Shown here: positions 34,955 to 43,966 of the stretch, piece by piece
Numbering within the stretch: position 1 is the stretch's first letter
How the letters are laid out: each line of letters begins with the position of its first letter
NCBI RefSeq assembly: GCF_001937445.1
Contig: NZ_MSKS01000010.1
Location: 1-64,000 of the forward strand
Direction: 5' to 3'
Length of the DNA: 64,000 nucleotides
From: Actinomyces oris
GTDB taxonomy: Bacteria > Actinomycetota > Actinomycetes > Actinomycetales > Actinomycetaceae
Translations under genes and position numbers: made by a program
Notes under the pieces: generated by a model
Seen by the model: only the letters and a program-made list of their open reading frames with translations
Told to the model about the DNA's origin: nothing
Database searches by the model: none

Positions 34955-36058
34955 ATGCCGGTGAGGATGCCCGTGAGGCAGACGCCCGTTCCCGCGGGGG
35001 ACGGCAGGGGACAACCGGAGCCGGGGGAGAAGGACCCGACGTCGGAGGCGACGGGGGTGGCCAAGGCGACGCGGGCAACCCGGGTCAGGCCGGCGATGGG
35101 GCGCAGGCCGGTGTGGGACGGCCGGGACGTCTCCTTCCCTCCCCTGAGACCCACCGCCGGCCGGCCTGCGCAGCCCGGTGGTGAGGCGCAGGCGGGGGAA
35201 GGGGCGACGGGCTCGGGCCGCGCCGCCCAGGTCCTGGCCGTCACCGGCGCCCGCGGGGGACTGGGGACCAGTGTCCTGCTGCTGCACCTGGCATGGGCGC
35301 TGGGCCGCGCGGGCAGGCGGGTAGCGATGATGGACCTCGACCCCACCGGCGGCCTGGACCTCCTGTGCGGGCAGAGCGTCCTGACCGGGCTGCGCTGGGC
35401 GGACCTGCCGGCCGAGGAGTCGGCCTTCCGACCCGGCCACCTCGTCGGGGCCCTGCCCGTGTGGCACGCCATGCCGGTCCTCACCGGGGACGTGCGCGGA
35501 GGCCCCCTGCCCTGCGCGGAGGCGGTCCTGGAGGCGATGCGGGCCGAGCACGACGTCGTGCTGGTGGACCTGCCCCGAGGGGCGCCCCCGCCCCCGGGCG
35601 CCGGGGTCCTCATCCTTACCGGGCTCGACCTGCGCTCGGCCGTGGCCGCCGAGAGCATCGCCTCGCGACTGCGAGGCACGGCGCCTGCCGCTGCCCAGGC
35701 CGCCGACGCTGAGGCCGCCGTCGTCCAGACCGCCGACACCGCTGCGGGGGTACCGGTCTGGCTCGTGGCGCGCCAGGTGGGTGAGGACGTCGTCGCCGAG
35801 GACCTCGAGCTCATCACCGGCTGCCCGGTCCTGGGGCAGGTCCCCACCGACCGGGTCCTGGCCAAGCGGGTGGCCCTCGGGGAGGACCCGGTGCGGGCCC
35901 GCTCGGCCATCAGGCGCGCCGCCGGCTCCCTGGCCAGGGAGCTACTGCCCCGGCTCGCCGATGCCACGACGCCGGGGAGCTGTTCAGCGAGCCGGTCAGC
36001 GAACCAGCCAGCAAACCAGTCAGGCCATCAGTCGAGGAGGCAGTCATGGTCCCGGTGA
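34955..36058 (+). CDS. CpaE/TadZ-like septum-site-determining protein (Ssd family)
   Basis: 367 residues from the ATG at 34955 (GAGGAGAG upstream). After a Pro/Gly-rich 95-residue lead comes a MinD/ParA-type fold: VLAVTGARGGLGTSVLLLHLAWALG as the modified P-loop, VAMMDLDPTGGLDLLCG, and VVLVDLPRGAP. The deviant Walker A lacks both lysines (ARGGLGTS), as is common in this subfamily, so ATP hydrolysis is doubtful. TadZ proteins place the Tad pilus machine at the pole or septum. It is followed by tadA with a 13-base overlap. The last 25 residues are Ser/Gln/Asn-rich and coincide with the tadA ribosome site. Confidence 0.87.
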   Translation: MPVRMPVRQTPVPAGDGRGQPEPGEKDPTSEATGVAKATRATRVRPAMGRRPVWDGRDVSFPPLRPTAGRPAQPGGEAQAGEGATGSGRAAQVLAVTGARGGLGTSVLLLHLAWALGRAGRRVAMMDLDPTGGLDLLCGQSVLTGLRWADLPAEESAFRPGHLVGALPVWHAMPVLTGDVRGGPLPCAEAVLEAMRAEHDVVLVDLPRGAPPPPGAGVLILTGLDLRSAVAAESIASRLRGTAPAAAQAADAEAAVVQTADTAAGVPVWLVARQVGEDVVAEDLELITGCPVLGQVPTDRVLAKRVALGEDPVRARSAIRRAAGSLARELLPRLADATTPGSCSASRSANQPANQSGHQSRRQSWSR

Positions 36059-37311
36059 GTCCCGATCAGCCTAGAGTTCCCGGTTCTTCCGGCGGGACCG
36101 GGACAGACGGCCCCGAGCTGGCCCGCGTCCGCAGCGCCCTGGCCCGCGGCGTCGCCCTGGAGGAGGCCCTCAACGACGCCGCCGCCCCCGCCACCGGACA
36201 GGTGGGGATGGCGCGCCTGGGCCAGCGGGTGCGTGCCGACGTCGACGGCGCCGGGCCGCTCCTCCAGCCCCTCATCGAGACCGACGGCGTCACCGACGTC
36301 CTCGTCAGCGGCGGGCGCACCTGGATCGACCGGGGACACGGCCTCGAACCCGTCCCCGAGGCGACCATGGACGAGCCCGAGGTGCGGGCCCTGGCCGTGC
36401 GCATGGCCGCCTCCGCCCACAAGCGCCTCGACGACGCCTGCCCCGTCGTCGACGCCACCTTGCCCGACGGAACCCGCCTCAACGCGGTCCTGCCGCCCCT
36501 GAGCGCCGACGGCACCCTCATCAGCCTGCGCACCAAGCGCCGCCGCGGCTTCACCCTGGACGAGCTCACCACCGCCGGCACGATCGCCCCCGGCCTGGGC
36601 GAGGTCCTGGCCGCCCTCGTGACCGGCCGCGCCAGCTGCCTGGTCACCGGCGCCACCGGCACCGGCAAGACCACCCTCCTGGCCGCTCTGCTCTCACTCG
36701 TCCCGGCCACCGAGCGCATCGTGTGCATCGAGGAGGCCAGCGAGCTGCGCCCCGATCACCCCCACGTCGTCCACCTCCAGGAGCGCGGCGCCAACGTCCA
36801 GGGCGTCGGGGCGGTCTCCATGACCTCCCTGGTGCGCACCGCCCTGCGCATGCGGCCCGACCGGATCGTCCTGGGCGAGTGCCGTGGCCCCGAGGTGCGC
36901 GACGTCCTCACCGCCCTCAACACCGGGCATGAGGGCGGCTGGGCCACCCTCCACGCCAACTCGCCCGCCGACGTCCCCGCCCGCCTGACCGCCCTGGGGG
37001 CGCTCGCGGGACTCGACGAGGCGGCCGTCGCCGCCCAGGCGGCCAGCGCCCTCGACGCCGTCGTCCACCTGCGCCGGCAGGCCGGGGCCTCCGGTGCACG
37101 CCGCTACGTCGCCTCCATCGGCGTGCTGCGGCGCGAGGCGTCCCCGGCCGGAGCGGTCCTCATCTGTGAGGAGGCCCTGCACGTGACGGGCGACGGCCGC
37201 CTGAGCCCCGGCCCGGCCGTATCAGCGCTGCGGGAGCGGGTCGGCCCGCAGGTCTTCGCCCGCACTGGCCTCGACGAACAGCTGGGCCTGGGGGAGAGGA
37301 GACCCACATGA
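36046..37311 (+). CDS. tadA: TadA/CpaF-type secretion ATPase
   Basis: 421 residues. N-terminal domain with LLQPLIETDGVTDVLVSGG, then RMAASAHKRLDDACPVVDATLPDGTRLNAVLPP. The motor core has Walker A TGATGTGKTTLL (about residue 205), the Asp-box IVCIEEASELRP, Walker B DRIVLGECRGPE, and the His-box ATLHANSP. It powers assembly of Flp/Tad pili or a related secretion filament. GAGGAGG lies before the ATG. It overlaps the tadBC gene by ATGA. Confidence 0.95.
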   Translation: MVPVSPDQPRVPGSSGGTGTDGPELARVRSALARGVALEEALNDAAAPATGQVGMARLGQRVRADVDGAGPLLQPLIETDGVTDVLVSGGRTWIDRGHGLEPVPEATMDEPEVRALAVRMAASAHKRLDDACPVVDATLPDGTRLNAVLPPLSADGTLISLRTKRRRGFTLDELTTAGTIAPGLGEVLAALVTGRASCLVTGATGTGKTTLLAALLSLVPATERIVCIEEASELRPDHPHVVHLQERGANVQGVGAVSMTSLVRTALRMRPDRIVLGECRGPEVRDVLTALNTGHEGGWATLHANSPADVPARLTALGALAGLDEAAVAAQAASALDAVVHLRRQAGASGARRYVASIGVLRREASPAGAVLICEEALHVTGDGRLSPGPAVSALRERVGPQVFARTGLDEQLGLGERRPT

Positions 37312-38630
37312 CCGGCACGGCCTGCATGACTGGCATGACCTCCATGGCGGTGGGCGTCGCGCCCCTGCCCCCGGCCGGGCACCTGGCCGGGCAGCTGGGT
37401 GGGTCGGCGGGCGGGTTGGTGCCCGGCGCCTGGATCGCGGCGGTCCTGGTCGCTCTGGCCGCCGCCGTGCTCCTGCTGCCGGCCCGCCGAGGCCTGCCCC
37501 GCAGCTGGATCACGGGCACCCCCGTGGCCCAGGCTCGCCCGCCGATGCGGCAGGCGGCGCTTGCCGCGCTGCGCTCCCGACGCACCGGGGCGCCCGAACC
37601 GGACCTCGGCCTGCTGCTCACCGAGGTCGCCAGCCTCCTGCGCGCCGGCGCAACGGCGCAACGGGCCTGGACGCGCGCCTGCCTGCGCGCCGGCCTCACC
37701 GAGGGCGTCGAGCCCGACGAGGACGGCGTCCCACCCGTGCTGCGCGCGCTCGCGAACCTCCAGCACGACTCGTGGCTGCCCCGATGGAGTGGCGGGCACC
37801 TGCACTGGCGCCCGCCCTCGCGGGGGCGGCGGGCTCGGCAGCGGCGGGCCACCGCCGCCGGGGCGGTGGGCGCCATCGCCTCCTGCCGCCTGTCGACCGC
37901 CCTGGGGGCGCCCCTGGCCGACATCCTCCAGACCGTGGCCGGCGGGGTGGCCGAGTCCGGTCGCGCCGAGGCCTCCCGGCGGGCCGCCCTGGCCGGTCCC
38001 CGCAGCACCGCCCGGATCCTGGCCTGCCTGCCCGTGGTCGGCCTGGGACTGGGGATGCTCGTGGGCGCCGACCCCGCCTCCCTCCTGCTCGACGGCGGAC
38101 TCGGCAGCGCCGTGGGGGCGCTGGGCATCGGGCTCATGGTCGTGGGGCACCTGGTGACCAGGCGCCTCATCCGCGCCGCGACCGCCGAGGGCGACGTCGT
38201 CGACGAGGCCCTGGTCCTGGACCTGGCCGCCGCCGCCCTGAGCGCCGGGGCCTCGGTGCCCGGGGTGCTGACCGCCTTGGGCCATGCCCTGGAGGAGGAG
38301 GGTGCCGGCGTCGTAGGGCGGGCCCTGCTGCTGGGAGCCCCGTGGGAGGAGGCCTGGCAGGCGCCCGAGGACGATCAGTGGAGGGCGCGGCGCTCCCGCC
38401 TGGAGTCCTGCCTGCGCCCCGGCTGGGAGGACGGTGCCTCGCCGGCCGCCCTCCTGGAGGCGACGGCGGCGAGCCTGCGCGCGGGGCGGCACGCCCGCGA
38501 CGAGGAGGCCGCCGAGCGCCTGGCGGTGCGCCTGGTCCTGCCGCTGGGCGCCTGCCACCTGCCGGCCTTCGTCATCCTGGGGATCGCGCCGGTCGTCGCC
38601 TCAGTCGGCATGAGCATGCTCACCAGGTGA
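37308..38630 (+). CDS. Fused TadB-TadC inner-membrane platform protein
   Basis: 440 residues with two GspF-type halves. The first has LGLLLTEVASLLRAGATAQRAW and ends in the helix pair ILACLPVVGLGLGML and ALGIGLMVVGHLVTRRL. The second has LVLDLAAAALSAGASVPGVLTALG and ends LVLPLGACHLPAFVILGIAPVVASVG. Two T2SSF domains in one chain replace the usual separate tadB and tadC genes. It sits in the membrane as the platform for TadA. No flp pilin, TadE or TadF gene follows before the PH-domain gene. Confidence 0.85.
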   Translation: MTGTACMTGMTSMAVGVAPLPPAGHLAGQLGGSAGGLVPGAWIAAVLVALAAAVLLLPARRGLPRSWITGTPVAQARPPMRQAALAALRSRRTGAPEPDLGLLLTEVASLLRAGATAQRAWTRACLRAGLTEGVEPDEDGVPPVLRALANLQHDSWLPRWSGGHLHWRPPSRGRRARQRRATAAGAVGAIASCRLSTALGAPLADILQTVAGGVAESGRAEASRRAALAGPRSTARILACLPVVGLGLGMLVGADPASLLLDGGLGSAVGALGIGLMVVGHLVTRRLIRAATAEGDVVDEALVLDLAAAALSAGASVPGVLTALGHALEEEGAGVVGRALLLGAPWEEAWQAPEDDQWRARRSRLESCLRPGWEDGASPAALLEATAASLRAGRHARDEEAAERLAVRLVLPLGACHLPAFVILGIAPVVASVGMSMLTR

Positions 38631-38714
38631 AGGCACCCCGTCCGATACCCGCACAAGCGGGTACTCCTGCCCTTTCAGGTGCGCGGACCCCCGGCGGCCT
38701 GGCACGATGGGGGC

Positions 38715-39227
38715 ATGGCACTGTCGAAGAAGATGCTGAGCCGCGACGAGGTCGTGGTGCGGCACATGCACACCCACATCAAGGTCCTCCTGTGGCGGTT
38801 CGTCGTTGAGATCCTGCTGCTCGTGGTCGGCGTCGTCGCCTCGGTCATGGCCCCCGCCACCTGGCGCCCCTGGGGCATCCTGGCGATCTGGGTGGCGATC
38901 CTCGTCGTGAGCATCCCCCTGCTGCTCCTGCCGTGGCTGCAGTGGTACATGCACACCTACACGATCACCACCAAGCGCATCATCACCCGCTCGGGCATCA
39001 TCAGCCGCATCGGCCACGACCTGCCCCTGACCCGGATCTCCGACATCCAGCTGGACAAGGACGTCACCGACCGCTTCTTCGGCTGCGGCACGCTGGCGCT
39101 TCAGACCTCCGCCGATGACCCGCTCCTCCTGCACGACGTCCCCCACGTGGAGACGGTCCAGGTGGAGATCTCCAACCTGATCTTCAACGACACCCAGGGC
39201 GCCATCGACGCCGACCCCCGCAGCTGA
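38715..39227 (+). CDS. Membrane PH-domain protein (bPH2/YdbS-like)
   Basis: 170 residues from the ATG at 38715. Two adjacent transmembrane helices (FVVEILLLVVGVVASVMA; GILAIWVAILVVSIPLLLLPWL) are followed by a bacterial PH domain with YTITTKRIITRSGIISR, LPLTRISDIQLDKDVTDRFFGCGTL and VETVQVEISNLI. It is placed after tadBC but with an 84-base gap, so probably independent. Proteins of this kind are common in Gram-positive bacteria with no defined role. Confidence 0.9.
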   Translation: MALSKKMLSRDEVVVRHMHTHIKVLLWRFVVEILLLVVGVVASVMAPATWRPWGILAIWVAILVVSIPLLLLPWLQWYMHTYTITTKRIITRSGIISRIGHDLPLTRISDIQLDKDVTDRFFGCGTLALQTSADDPLLLHDVPHVETVQVEISNLIFNDTQGAIDADPRS

Positions 39228-39255
39228 GCGGCACGGAGGCGCAGATACGCAGACA

Positions 39256-39304
39256 AGACGGCGGCCGCCGGTCCCCCCAGAGAGGGAGCCGGCGGCCGCC
39301 GTCT
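39256..39304. terminator. Strong bidirectional terminator-like hairpin
   Basis: Arms 39256-39271 and 39289-39304 pair perfectly over 16 bases, almost all G/C, with a 17-base loop. It lies between the convergent PH-domain and ahpD genes. Confidence 0.75.
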
Positions 39305-39321
39305 GAATCGTGGTGATCGGG

Positions 39322-39852
39322 TCAGTCGAGGGTCTCGACGACGCCGACCGCCTGGGCCACGCCGGTCAGGGTGGCGGCGATGCGCACGGCCTCCCAGACC
39401 TGCTCGGTGCTCAGGCCCTCGCCGCGCACCGTGGCCTCGTGGGCGGTCACGCACTTCTCGCAGCCGTTGATGGTGGACACGGCCAGGCTCCACAGCTCGA
39501 AGTCGACCTTCTCCACGCCACCGGAGGAGCCGATGATGTTCATGCGCAGGCCCATGCGCTCGTTGTCGTAGGCCGAGCCCAGGAAGTGACGCGTGCGGTA
39601 GGCGACGTTGTTCATCGCCATGATGGAGGCGGCGCCCAGGGCGGCGCTGATGGCCTCCTCGGACAGGTGGGTGCGGGCGTCCTCCATGACCTGGACCAGG
39701 ACGGACTCGTTGCGGGTCGCGGCGGCCGCGGCCACGAAGGTGCCCCACTGCTGCTGCTCGGTCAGCGAGGAGGAGCGGGACAGGGTGGACAGGTTCAGGG
39801 AGAGGTCCTTGGCCCACTCGGGCAGGGCGGAACGCAGGTTGTCGATGCTCAT
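39322..39852 (-). CDS. ahpD: Alkyl hydroperoxide reductase AhpD
   Basis: 176 residues. The catalytic pair is C131-E-K-C134 with His138 ([11 protein letters not shown]), closely matching the numbering of M. tuberculosis Ahp[40 protein letters not shown] and the flanking helices are typical. AhpD passes electrons from lipoyl proteins to AhpC. It is 59 bases downstream of ahpC in the same direction, the expected operon. Confidence 0.96.
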   Translation of the reverse strand: MSIDNLRSALPEWAKDLSLNLSTLSRSSSLTEQQQWGTFVAAAAATRNESVLVQVMEDARTHLSEEAISAALGAASIMAMNNVAYRTRHFLGSAYDNERMGLRMNIIGSSGGVEKVDFELWSLAVSTINGCEKCVTAHEATVRGEGLSTEQVWEAVRIAATLTGVAQAVGVVETLD

Positions 39853-39911
39853 GTGTTCTCGTTTCGTCGTCGTTCAGGTGGTGAAGGTCAGGGGGCTGGG
39901 GCGGCGGCCCG

Positions 39912-40490
39912 TCAGCTCATCTGGCTCAGGGCGTCGATGGTGGCGGCGCCGGCCTGCCAGTTGCAGGCGCACAGCTCGTCGGACTGGAGGGCGTCGAGCT
40001 GGCGCAGGACCTCCTCGGTGTTGCGGCCCACGGAGTCGGCGGTCACGGAGACCGACTGGATGACGTTGTGGGGGTCGATGATGAAGGTGGCGCGGTCGGC
40101 CTCACCGGTGGGGCGCTTGATACCCAGGGCCTCGGTGAGCTCGCGGTTGAGGTCGCTGGCCATGGGGAAGGGCAGGTCCTGGAGCTTGTCGTGGCTGCGG
40201 CGCCAGGCGTAGTGGGTGTACTCGTTGTCCACCGAGACGCCCACGACCTCGCAGTCGCGGTCCTTGAAGTCCTGGTAGAGGTCGCCGAAGGCAGCGATCT
40301 CGGTGGGGCACACGAAGGTGAAGTCCTTGGGCCAGAAGAAGACGACGCGCCAGGTGCCGGCGGGGACCTGCGAGGAGACGGTGGTGAAGTAGTCCTCGGG
40401 CTTGCTGGCCTCAACCTCCTTGAGGTTGCCGGGGACGACGGCGGTGAGCTCGTAGGCGGGGAACTGGTCTCCGATGGTGAGAACGGCCAT
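39912..40490 (-). CDS. ahpC: Peroxiredoxin AhpC
   Basis: 192 residues from the ATG at 40490, preceded by GGAGG. Peroxidatic Cys61 lies in KDFTFVCPTEIAAF; C-terminal cysteines in SDELCACNWQAG act as resolving residues. The extra cysteine (CAC) follows the actinobacterial AhpC pattern with three cysteines used with AhpD. It reduces hydrogen and organic peroxides in the cytoplasm. Upstream DNA is sharply AT-rich with a small palindrome (next entry). Confidence 0.97.
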   Translation of the reverse strand: MAVLTIGDQFPAYELTAVVPGNLKEVEASKPEDYFTTVSSQVPAGTWRVVFFWPKDFTFVCPTEIAAFGDLYQDFKDRDCEVVGVSVDNEYTHYAWRRSHDKLQDLPFPMASDLNRELTEALGIKRPTGEADRATFIIDPHNVIQSVSVTADSVGRNTEEVLRQLDALQSDELCACNWQAGAATIDALSQMS

Positions 40491-40611
40491 GGGTGCCTCC
40501 TGAATCGTGCGAATCACGGTGCGAGTGGGTGTGGGTCTGCGCTGACCTGCACCGACCCGGGTAGGGCCGGCGCAGGGCGGCTCCGTCGGTCCAACCGTAA
40601 GGGGCCAGCCT

Positions 40612-40665
40612 CATAAGCGCAACTAAAACTTATCCTATTTTTATAAAGGTTCACCTTATCTGATG
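40612..40665 (-). promoter_or_regulatory. AT-rich promoter island of ahpCD with inverted repeat
   Basis: About 50 bases of strongly A/T-rich DNA in otherwise GC-rich surroundings, 125-175 bases before the ahpC ATG. It contains the palindrome AAGGT-ga-ACCTT (in 40643-40659). A regulator such as OxyR or a metal sensor may bind; the spacing does not fit a DtxR box. Roles are inferred. Confidence 0.45.
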
Positions 40666-40911
40666 TCGGTGCGGTGACACGGCTCGGTCGCCGGCTGCTC
40701 GGGCCCGCGGGCCGGTCTCCTGACGGGGCGGGGCGTGCGAGGCCCGCCGGCGCGCCGGGTAGAGGGCGGGCGGCTCGGTGCCCAACGATGCTCGTCGGCT
40801 GACTGCCTCCACTGCCAGGCCTGCTCCGGCCGCGCAGCCGGAATGAGTCGCCGCCCCGCGGTGTTGTCCCACTGTCGCCTCACGCCCGCGCACCCCAGGT
40901 CAGGAGAAGCC

Positions 40912-41923
40912 ATGAGTCCTCGTCTTAGCCGGATCAGCGTCCTCGAGCAGGTTCCGCTCTTCGAGGGAGGGCAGGCCCGCCGAACCCTGGAGGACCTCGT
41001 CCGCCTGGGGCGCGGACTGGAGGAGGCCGGCTACCACCGCCTCTGGCTGGCCGAGCACCACAGCACCGGCTCCTTCCTGTCCTCGGCGCCCGACCTGCTC
41101 ATGATGCACATCCTGGACGCCACCGACCGTATCCGGGTGGGCTCGGGCGGCGTCATGGCCATGCACTACGGCTCGCTCCAGATGGCCGAGCGCTTCGCCA
41201 CCCTGGCCACCCTCCATCCCGGCCGCGTCGACATGGGTCTGGGCCGCGCCCCCGGCGGGGACATGCGCGCGGCCGCAGCCCTCAACCAGGGCTGCGTCAT
41301 CGACCCCGACGCCATTAACGCCCTCATCGAGGAGACCGTCGCCCTCCTGCGCGACGATCTTCCGGCCACCCACCCTTACGCCTCCATCGAGGTCCGTCCC
41401 CTCCCTGCCCAGATGCCGGAGGTCTGGCTCCTGGGCTCCTCTGGCCAGTCGGCCGCCTGGGCCGGCGCCCACGACCTCAACTACGCCTACGCCCAGTTCT
41501 TCACCGGCCGCCAGCAGGTCGAGATCATGAACCACTACCGCGCCCACCTCCCCGAGGGCCCCGGCCGCGGCCCCATCCACGGGGGCCAGACCCTCTCCGC
41601 CCTGTGCATCAGCGCCGCCGCCACCCGCGAGGAGGCCCGCGAGCAGGCCCTCGTGGCCGCCGATGCCCGCTTCAGCCTGCGCACTGGCCGCCCCATGCGC
41701 TTCCGCGACCCGGCCACCCTCGATGCCGCCTACCGCGCCGAGGTCGAGCGCTACCTCGAGCGCGACACCGCCATCATCGTGGGCACCTACGACGAGGTCG
41801 CCCAGGCCCTGTCCTCCTTCGCCGAGAACCACGGCACCGAGGAGGTCATGCTCATCAGCTACATCGACGACGTCGAGGTCAAGACCCGCCAGTACGCCGA
41901 GCTCGCCGCCCGCCTCCTGTGAG
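40912..41923 (+). CDS. LLM-class flavin-dependent oxidoreductase
   Basis: Start at ATG 40912 (CAGGAG upstream), 336 residues. It opens RLSRISVLEQVPLFEGG, then LARTLEDLVRLG-like text, GYHRLWLAEHHSTGSFLSSAP, IRVGSGGVMAMHYGSLQMAERFATLATLHPGRVDMGLGRAPGGD, and LGSSGQSAAWAG. This is the bacterial luciferase-like monooxygenase subgroup (YvbT/MsnO8 type) that uses reduced FMN or F420. It is divergent from ahpCD; a link to redox stress is possible but not shown. Substrate unknown. Confidence 0.92.
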
Positions 41924-41999
41924 CCGGCGGGTGAGCGCCGCCGTCCTGTATGCGGCGGGGCGCCAGATATGAGCGGCGCCCCGCGTTACGGTCGGTCCC

Positions 42000-43646
42000 A
42001 TGAGCCCCGCGAGCGCCCGGTCCGCCTCTGATCCGTCGTCCTCCTTCCCACCTCCGGCGGCCACGCCCGAGCAGGCGGCGAGCCTGCGGGCGGACCTGAC
42101 CGACTCCGGTTGGGGTGTGGAGGCGGTGGCCGCCCTCCTGGGCGAGGCCGTCGACGCTGCCCTGCGCCGGGAGATCCGCCTGCCCGCCCTGCGAGCCGTG
42201 CGCGCCGCCCTGACCGCCGGGCCCACGCCTTCGCCCGTGGCGGTCCTGACCGCCTTGTTCATGCTTGGTGAGCCGGTCCCCGCCACCGCCCTTGACGCCG
42301 CCCTGCCCCGCACTGCTGCGGTGGGCGCTGCCGCCATTGGCCTGGTCGGCGAGCCCGACCGGGCCGGATGCGTCCGTGCCCGTGTTGACCTGCGCCCCCA
42401 CGAGGCCGTTGATGACGCCGGAGAGGTCCGCTGGTGGGTGGCCTCCGACCTGGGTGAGCTCGTCACCGGCCGGGCCCTGGCCCCCGACCACGTCCTGGGG
42501 GTCGGCGGCGCCGGCCTCACCCTGGCGGGCCTGACCCCGCGCACGCGGGTCCGTACTGCTCTGGACCTGGGCTGCGGCTGCGGCATCCAGACCCTCTACC
42601 TGCTGCGTCACGCCGAGCACGTGGTGGCCACCGACATCTCCGCGCGCGCCCTGGCCTTCACCGCCTTCAACGCCGCCCTGGCCGGCGTGAACGTTTCCGG
42701 TGCTCCCGACGCCGGCTCCGAGCCGGTCCTCGGCTCCGGCCGCTTGGAGCTCCTGCGCGGTTCCCTCCTGGAGCCGGTGGTCGGGCGTCGTTTCGACCTC
42801 ATCGCCTCCAACCCGCCCTTCGTCCTCACCCCACCGGCGGTGCGCGAGGCCGGCCTGCCCCTCATGGAGTACCGCGACGCCGGCGGCCCCATCCTGCCGG
42901 GGCTCGTCGCCGGTCTCGGCGAGCACCTCGAGCCCGGCGCGGTCGCCGTCATGCTCGGCAACTGGGAGCACCGTGGTACCGGCTCGTGGCGCGACGCCGT
43001 GGCCGCCTGGGTCCCCGAGGAGCTCGATGCCTGGGTCATTGAGCGCGAGCTCCAGGACCCGGTGGAGTACGCCACCATGTGGCTGCGCGACGGCGGCCTG
43101 ACCCCCGAGCGTGACGCCGGGGGCTTCGACGCCGCCCTGGAGGCGTGGATCGACGACTTCGAGGCTCGTGACGTCCGGGGTGTCGGCTTCGGTTACCTCA
43201 TCGTCCACCGTCCTCGGCGCCACCGTGAGCCCTGGCGCCTCCTGGAGGAGGTGACCACCTCCGGTCAGGGGGTTCTGGGGCCCCATGTCGCCGAGGTGCT
43301 GGAGGTGCGCGAGCAGCTCGCCGGTCTCGACGACGAGGCCGTCGCCGACCTGCACCCGCTCCTGGCCCCCGACGTCACCGAGGAGCGTCACCTCATCCCG
43401 GGTGCAGCCGAGCCCACGGTCATCCTGCTGCGTCAGGGCGGAGGACTGGGGCGCGCTCTGCAGGCCTCGACGGCGGTGGCCGCACTGGCCGGGGTGGCCG
43501 ACGGCGAGCTGAGCGTCGGACAGGTCGCCTCCGCGGTCGCCGCGCTCAGTGAGCTGAACGCAGCAGATGCTGCCGCGCTGCGTGCGGAGATGGTTGAGGC
43601 GGCCCGTCATCTTCTGACCACGGGATTCCTGCGCCTGGGAAAGTGA
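42000..43646 (+). CDS. Class I SAM-dependent methyltransferase
   Basis: 548 residues. The N-terminal part (about 20-170) is helical, resembling a recognition domain. The Rossmann domain shows TALDLGCGCGIQTLYLLRHAEHVVATDIS (motif I and II, about residues 182-210) and DLIASNPPFVLTP (the NPPF motif of N-methyltransferases). A further C-terminal 200 residues carry YATMWLRDGG and a winged-helix-like end. The NPPF sequence points to methylation of an amide or ring nitrogen in RNA or protein, like PrmC or RlmG, but the target is not evident. It is followed by a gene-poor, AT-richer stretch before the fimbrial operon. Confidence 0.88.
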   Translation: MSPASARSASDPSSSFPPPAATPEQAASLRADLTDSGWGVEAVAALLGEAVDAALRREIRLPALRAVRAALTAGPTPSPVAVLTALFMLGEPVPATALDAALPRTAAVGAAAIGLVGEPDRAGCVRARVDLRPHEAVDDAGEVRWWVASDLGELVTGRALAPDHVLGVGGAGLTLAGLTPRTRVRTALDLGCGCGIQTLYLLRHAEHVVATDISARALAFTAFNAALAGVNVSGAPDAGSEPVLGSGRLELLRGSLLEPVVGRRFDLIASNPPFVLTPPAVREAGLPLMEYRDAGGPILPGLVAGLGEHLEPGAVAVMLGNWEHRGTGSWRDAVAAWVPEELDAWVIERELQDPVEYATMWLRDGGLTPERDAGGFDAALEAWIDDFEARDVRGVGFGYLIVHRPRRHREPWRLLEEVTTSGQGVLGPHVAEVLEVREQLAGLDDEAVADLHPLLAPDVTEERHLIPGAAEPTVILLRQGGGLGRALQASTAVAALAGVADGELSVGQVASAVAALSELNAADAAALRAEMVEAARHLLTTGFLRLGK

Positions 43647-43966
43647 CGATGAGCTGCTGGGCCTCGGAGAGGCGGATAGTGTCGAGCGCCCGGTGGGTAT
43701 GATTCCATCTCGAGATATACGCGGGTTCAGCGTTGTCATTTCTTGATCACCGCGACATCTTCGTCATCAATGATATGGAAATGAAACTCTGACTGACCGC
43801 TGCTATTTCAGGGGAAAGTCGTCTGTGACGTGCGATGATGCATGATCGTTGCCTCGCGAACCGCTTCTGAGGTGTTGGGGAAGAGGTCGAATGACCTACA
43901 TTCCTTAGCAGTCACATTTTTGTGCGCTCCCCGCGCACCCGTCCCTCATGATCGGAATCCATCGGC
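43647..43966. promoter_or_regulatory. Upstream region of the fimbrial operon
   Basis: 320 bases without a gene, richer in A/T than its flanks (for instance 43720-43800 and 43905-43925). Contains a 10-base palindrome ATCTCGAGAT near 43707. It should carry the promoter of the fimbrial operon; I cannot place -35/-10 boxes reliably. Confidence 0.45.

Noticed and set aside
34069-35967. A 632-codon minus-strand frame crossing the HAD and ssd genes
   Set aside because: Composition is Arg/Pro/Ser-rich noise, and it conflicts with two well-supported genes.
40643-40659. DtxR/IdeR iron box upstream of ahpC
   Set aside because: AGGT and ACCT are present but only two bases apart rather than the seven of the consensus 19-mer.
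40651-40913. Small minus-strand frames upstream of ahpC
   Set aside because: Arg/Ala/Pro-rich with no motif, in a divergent promoter region.
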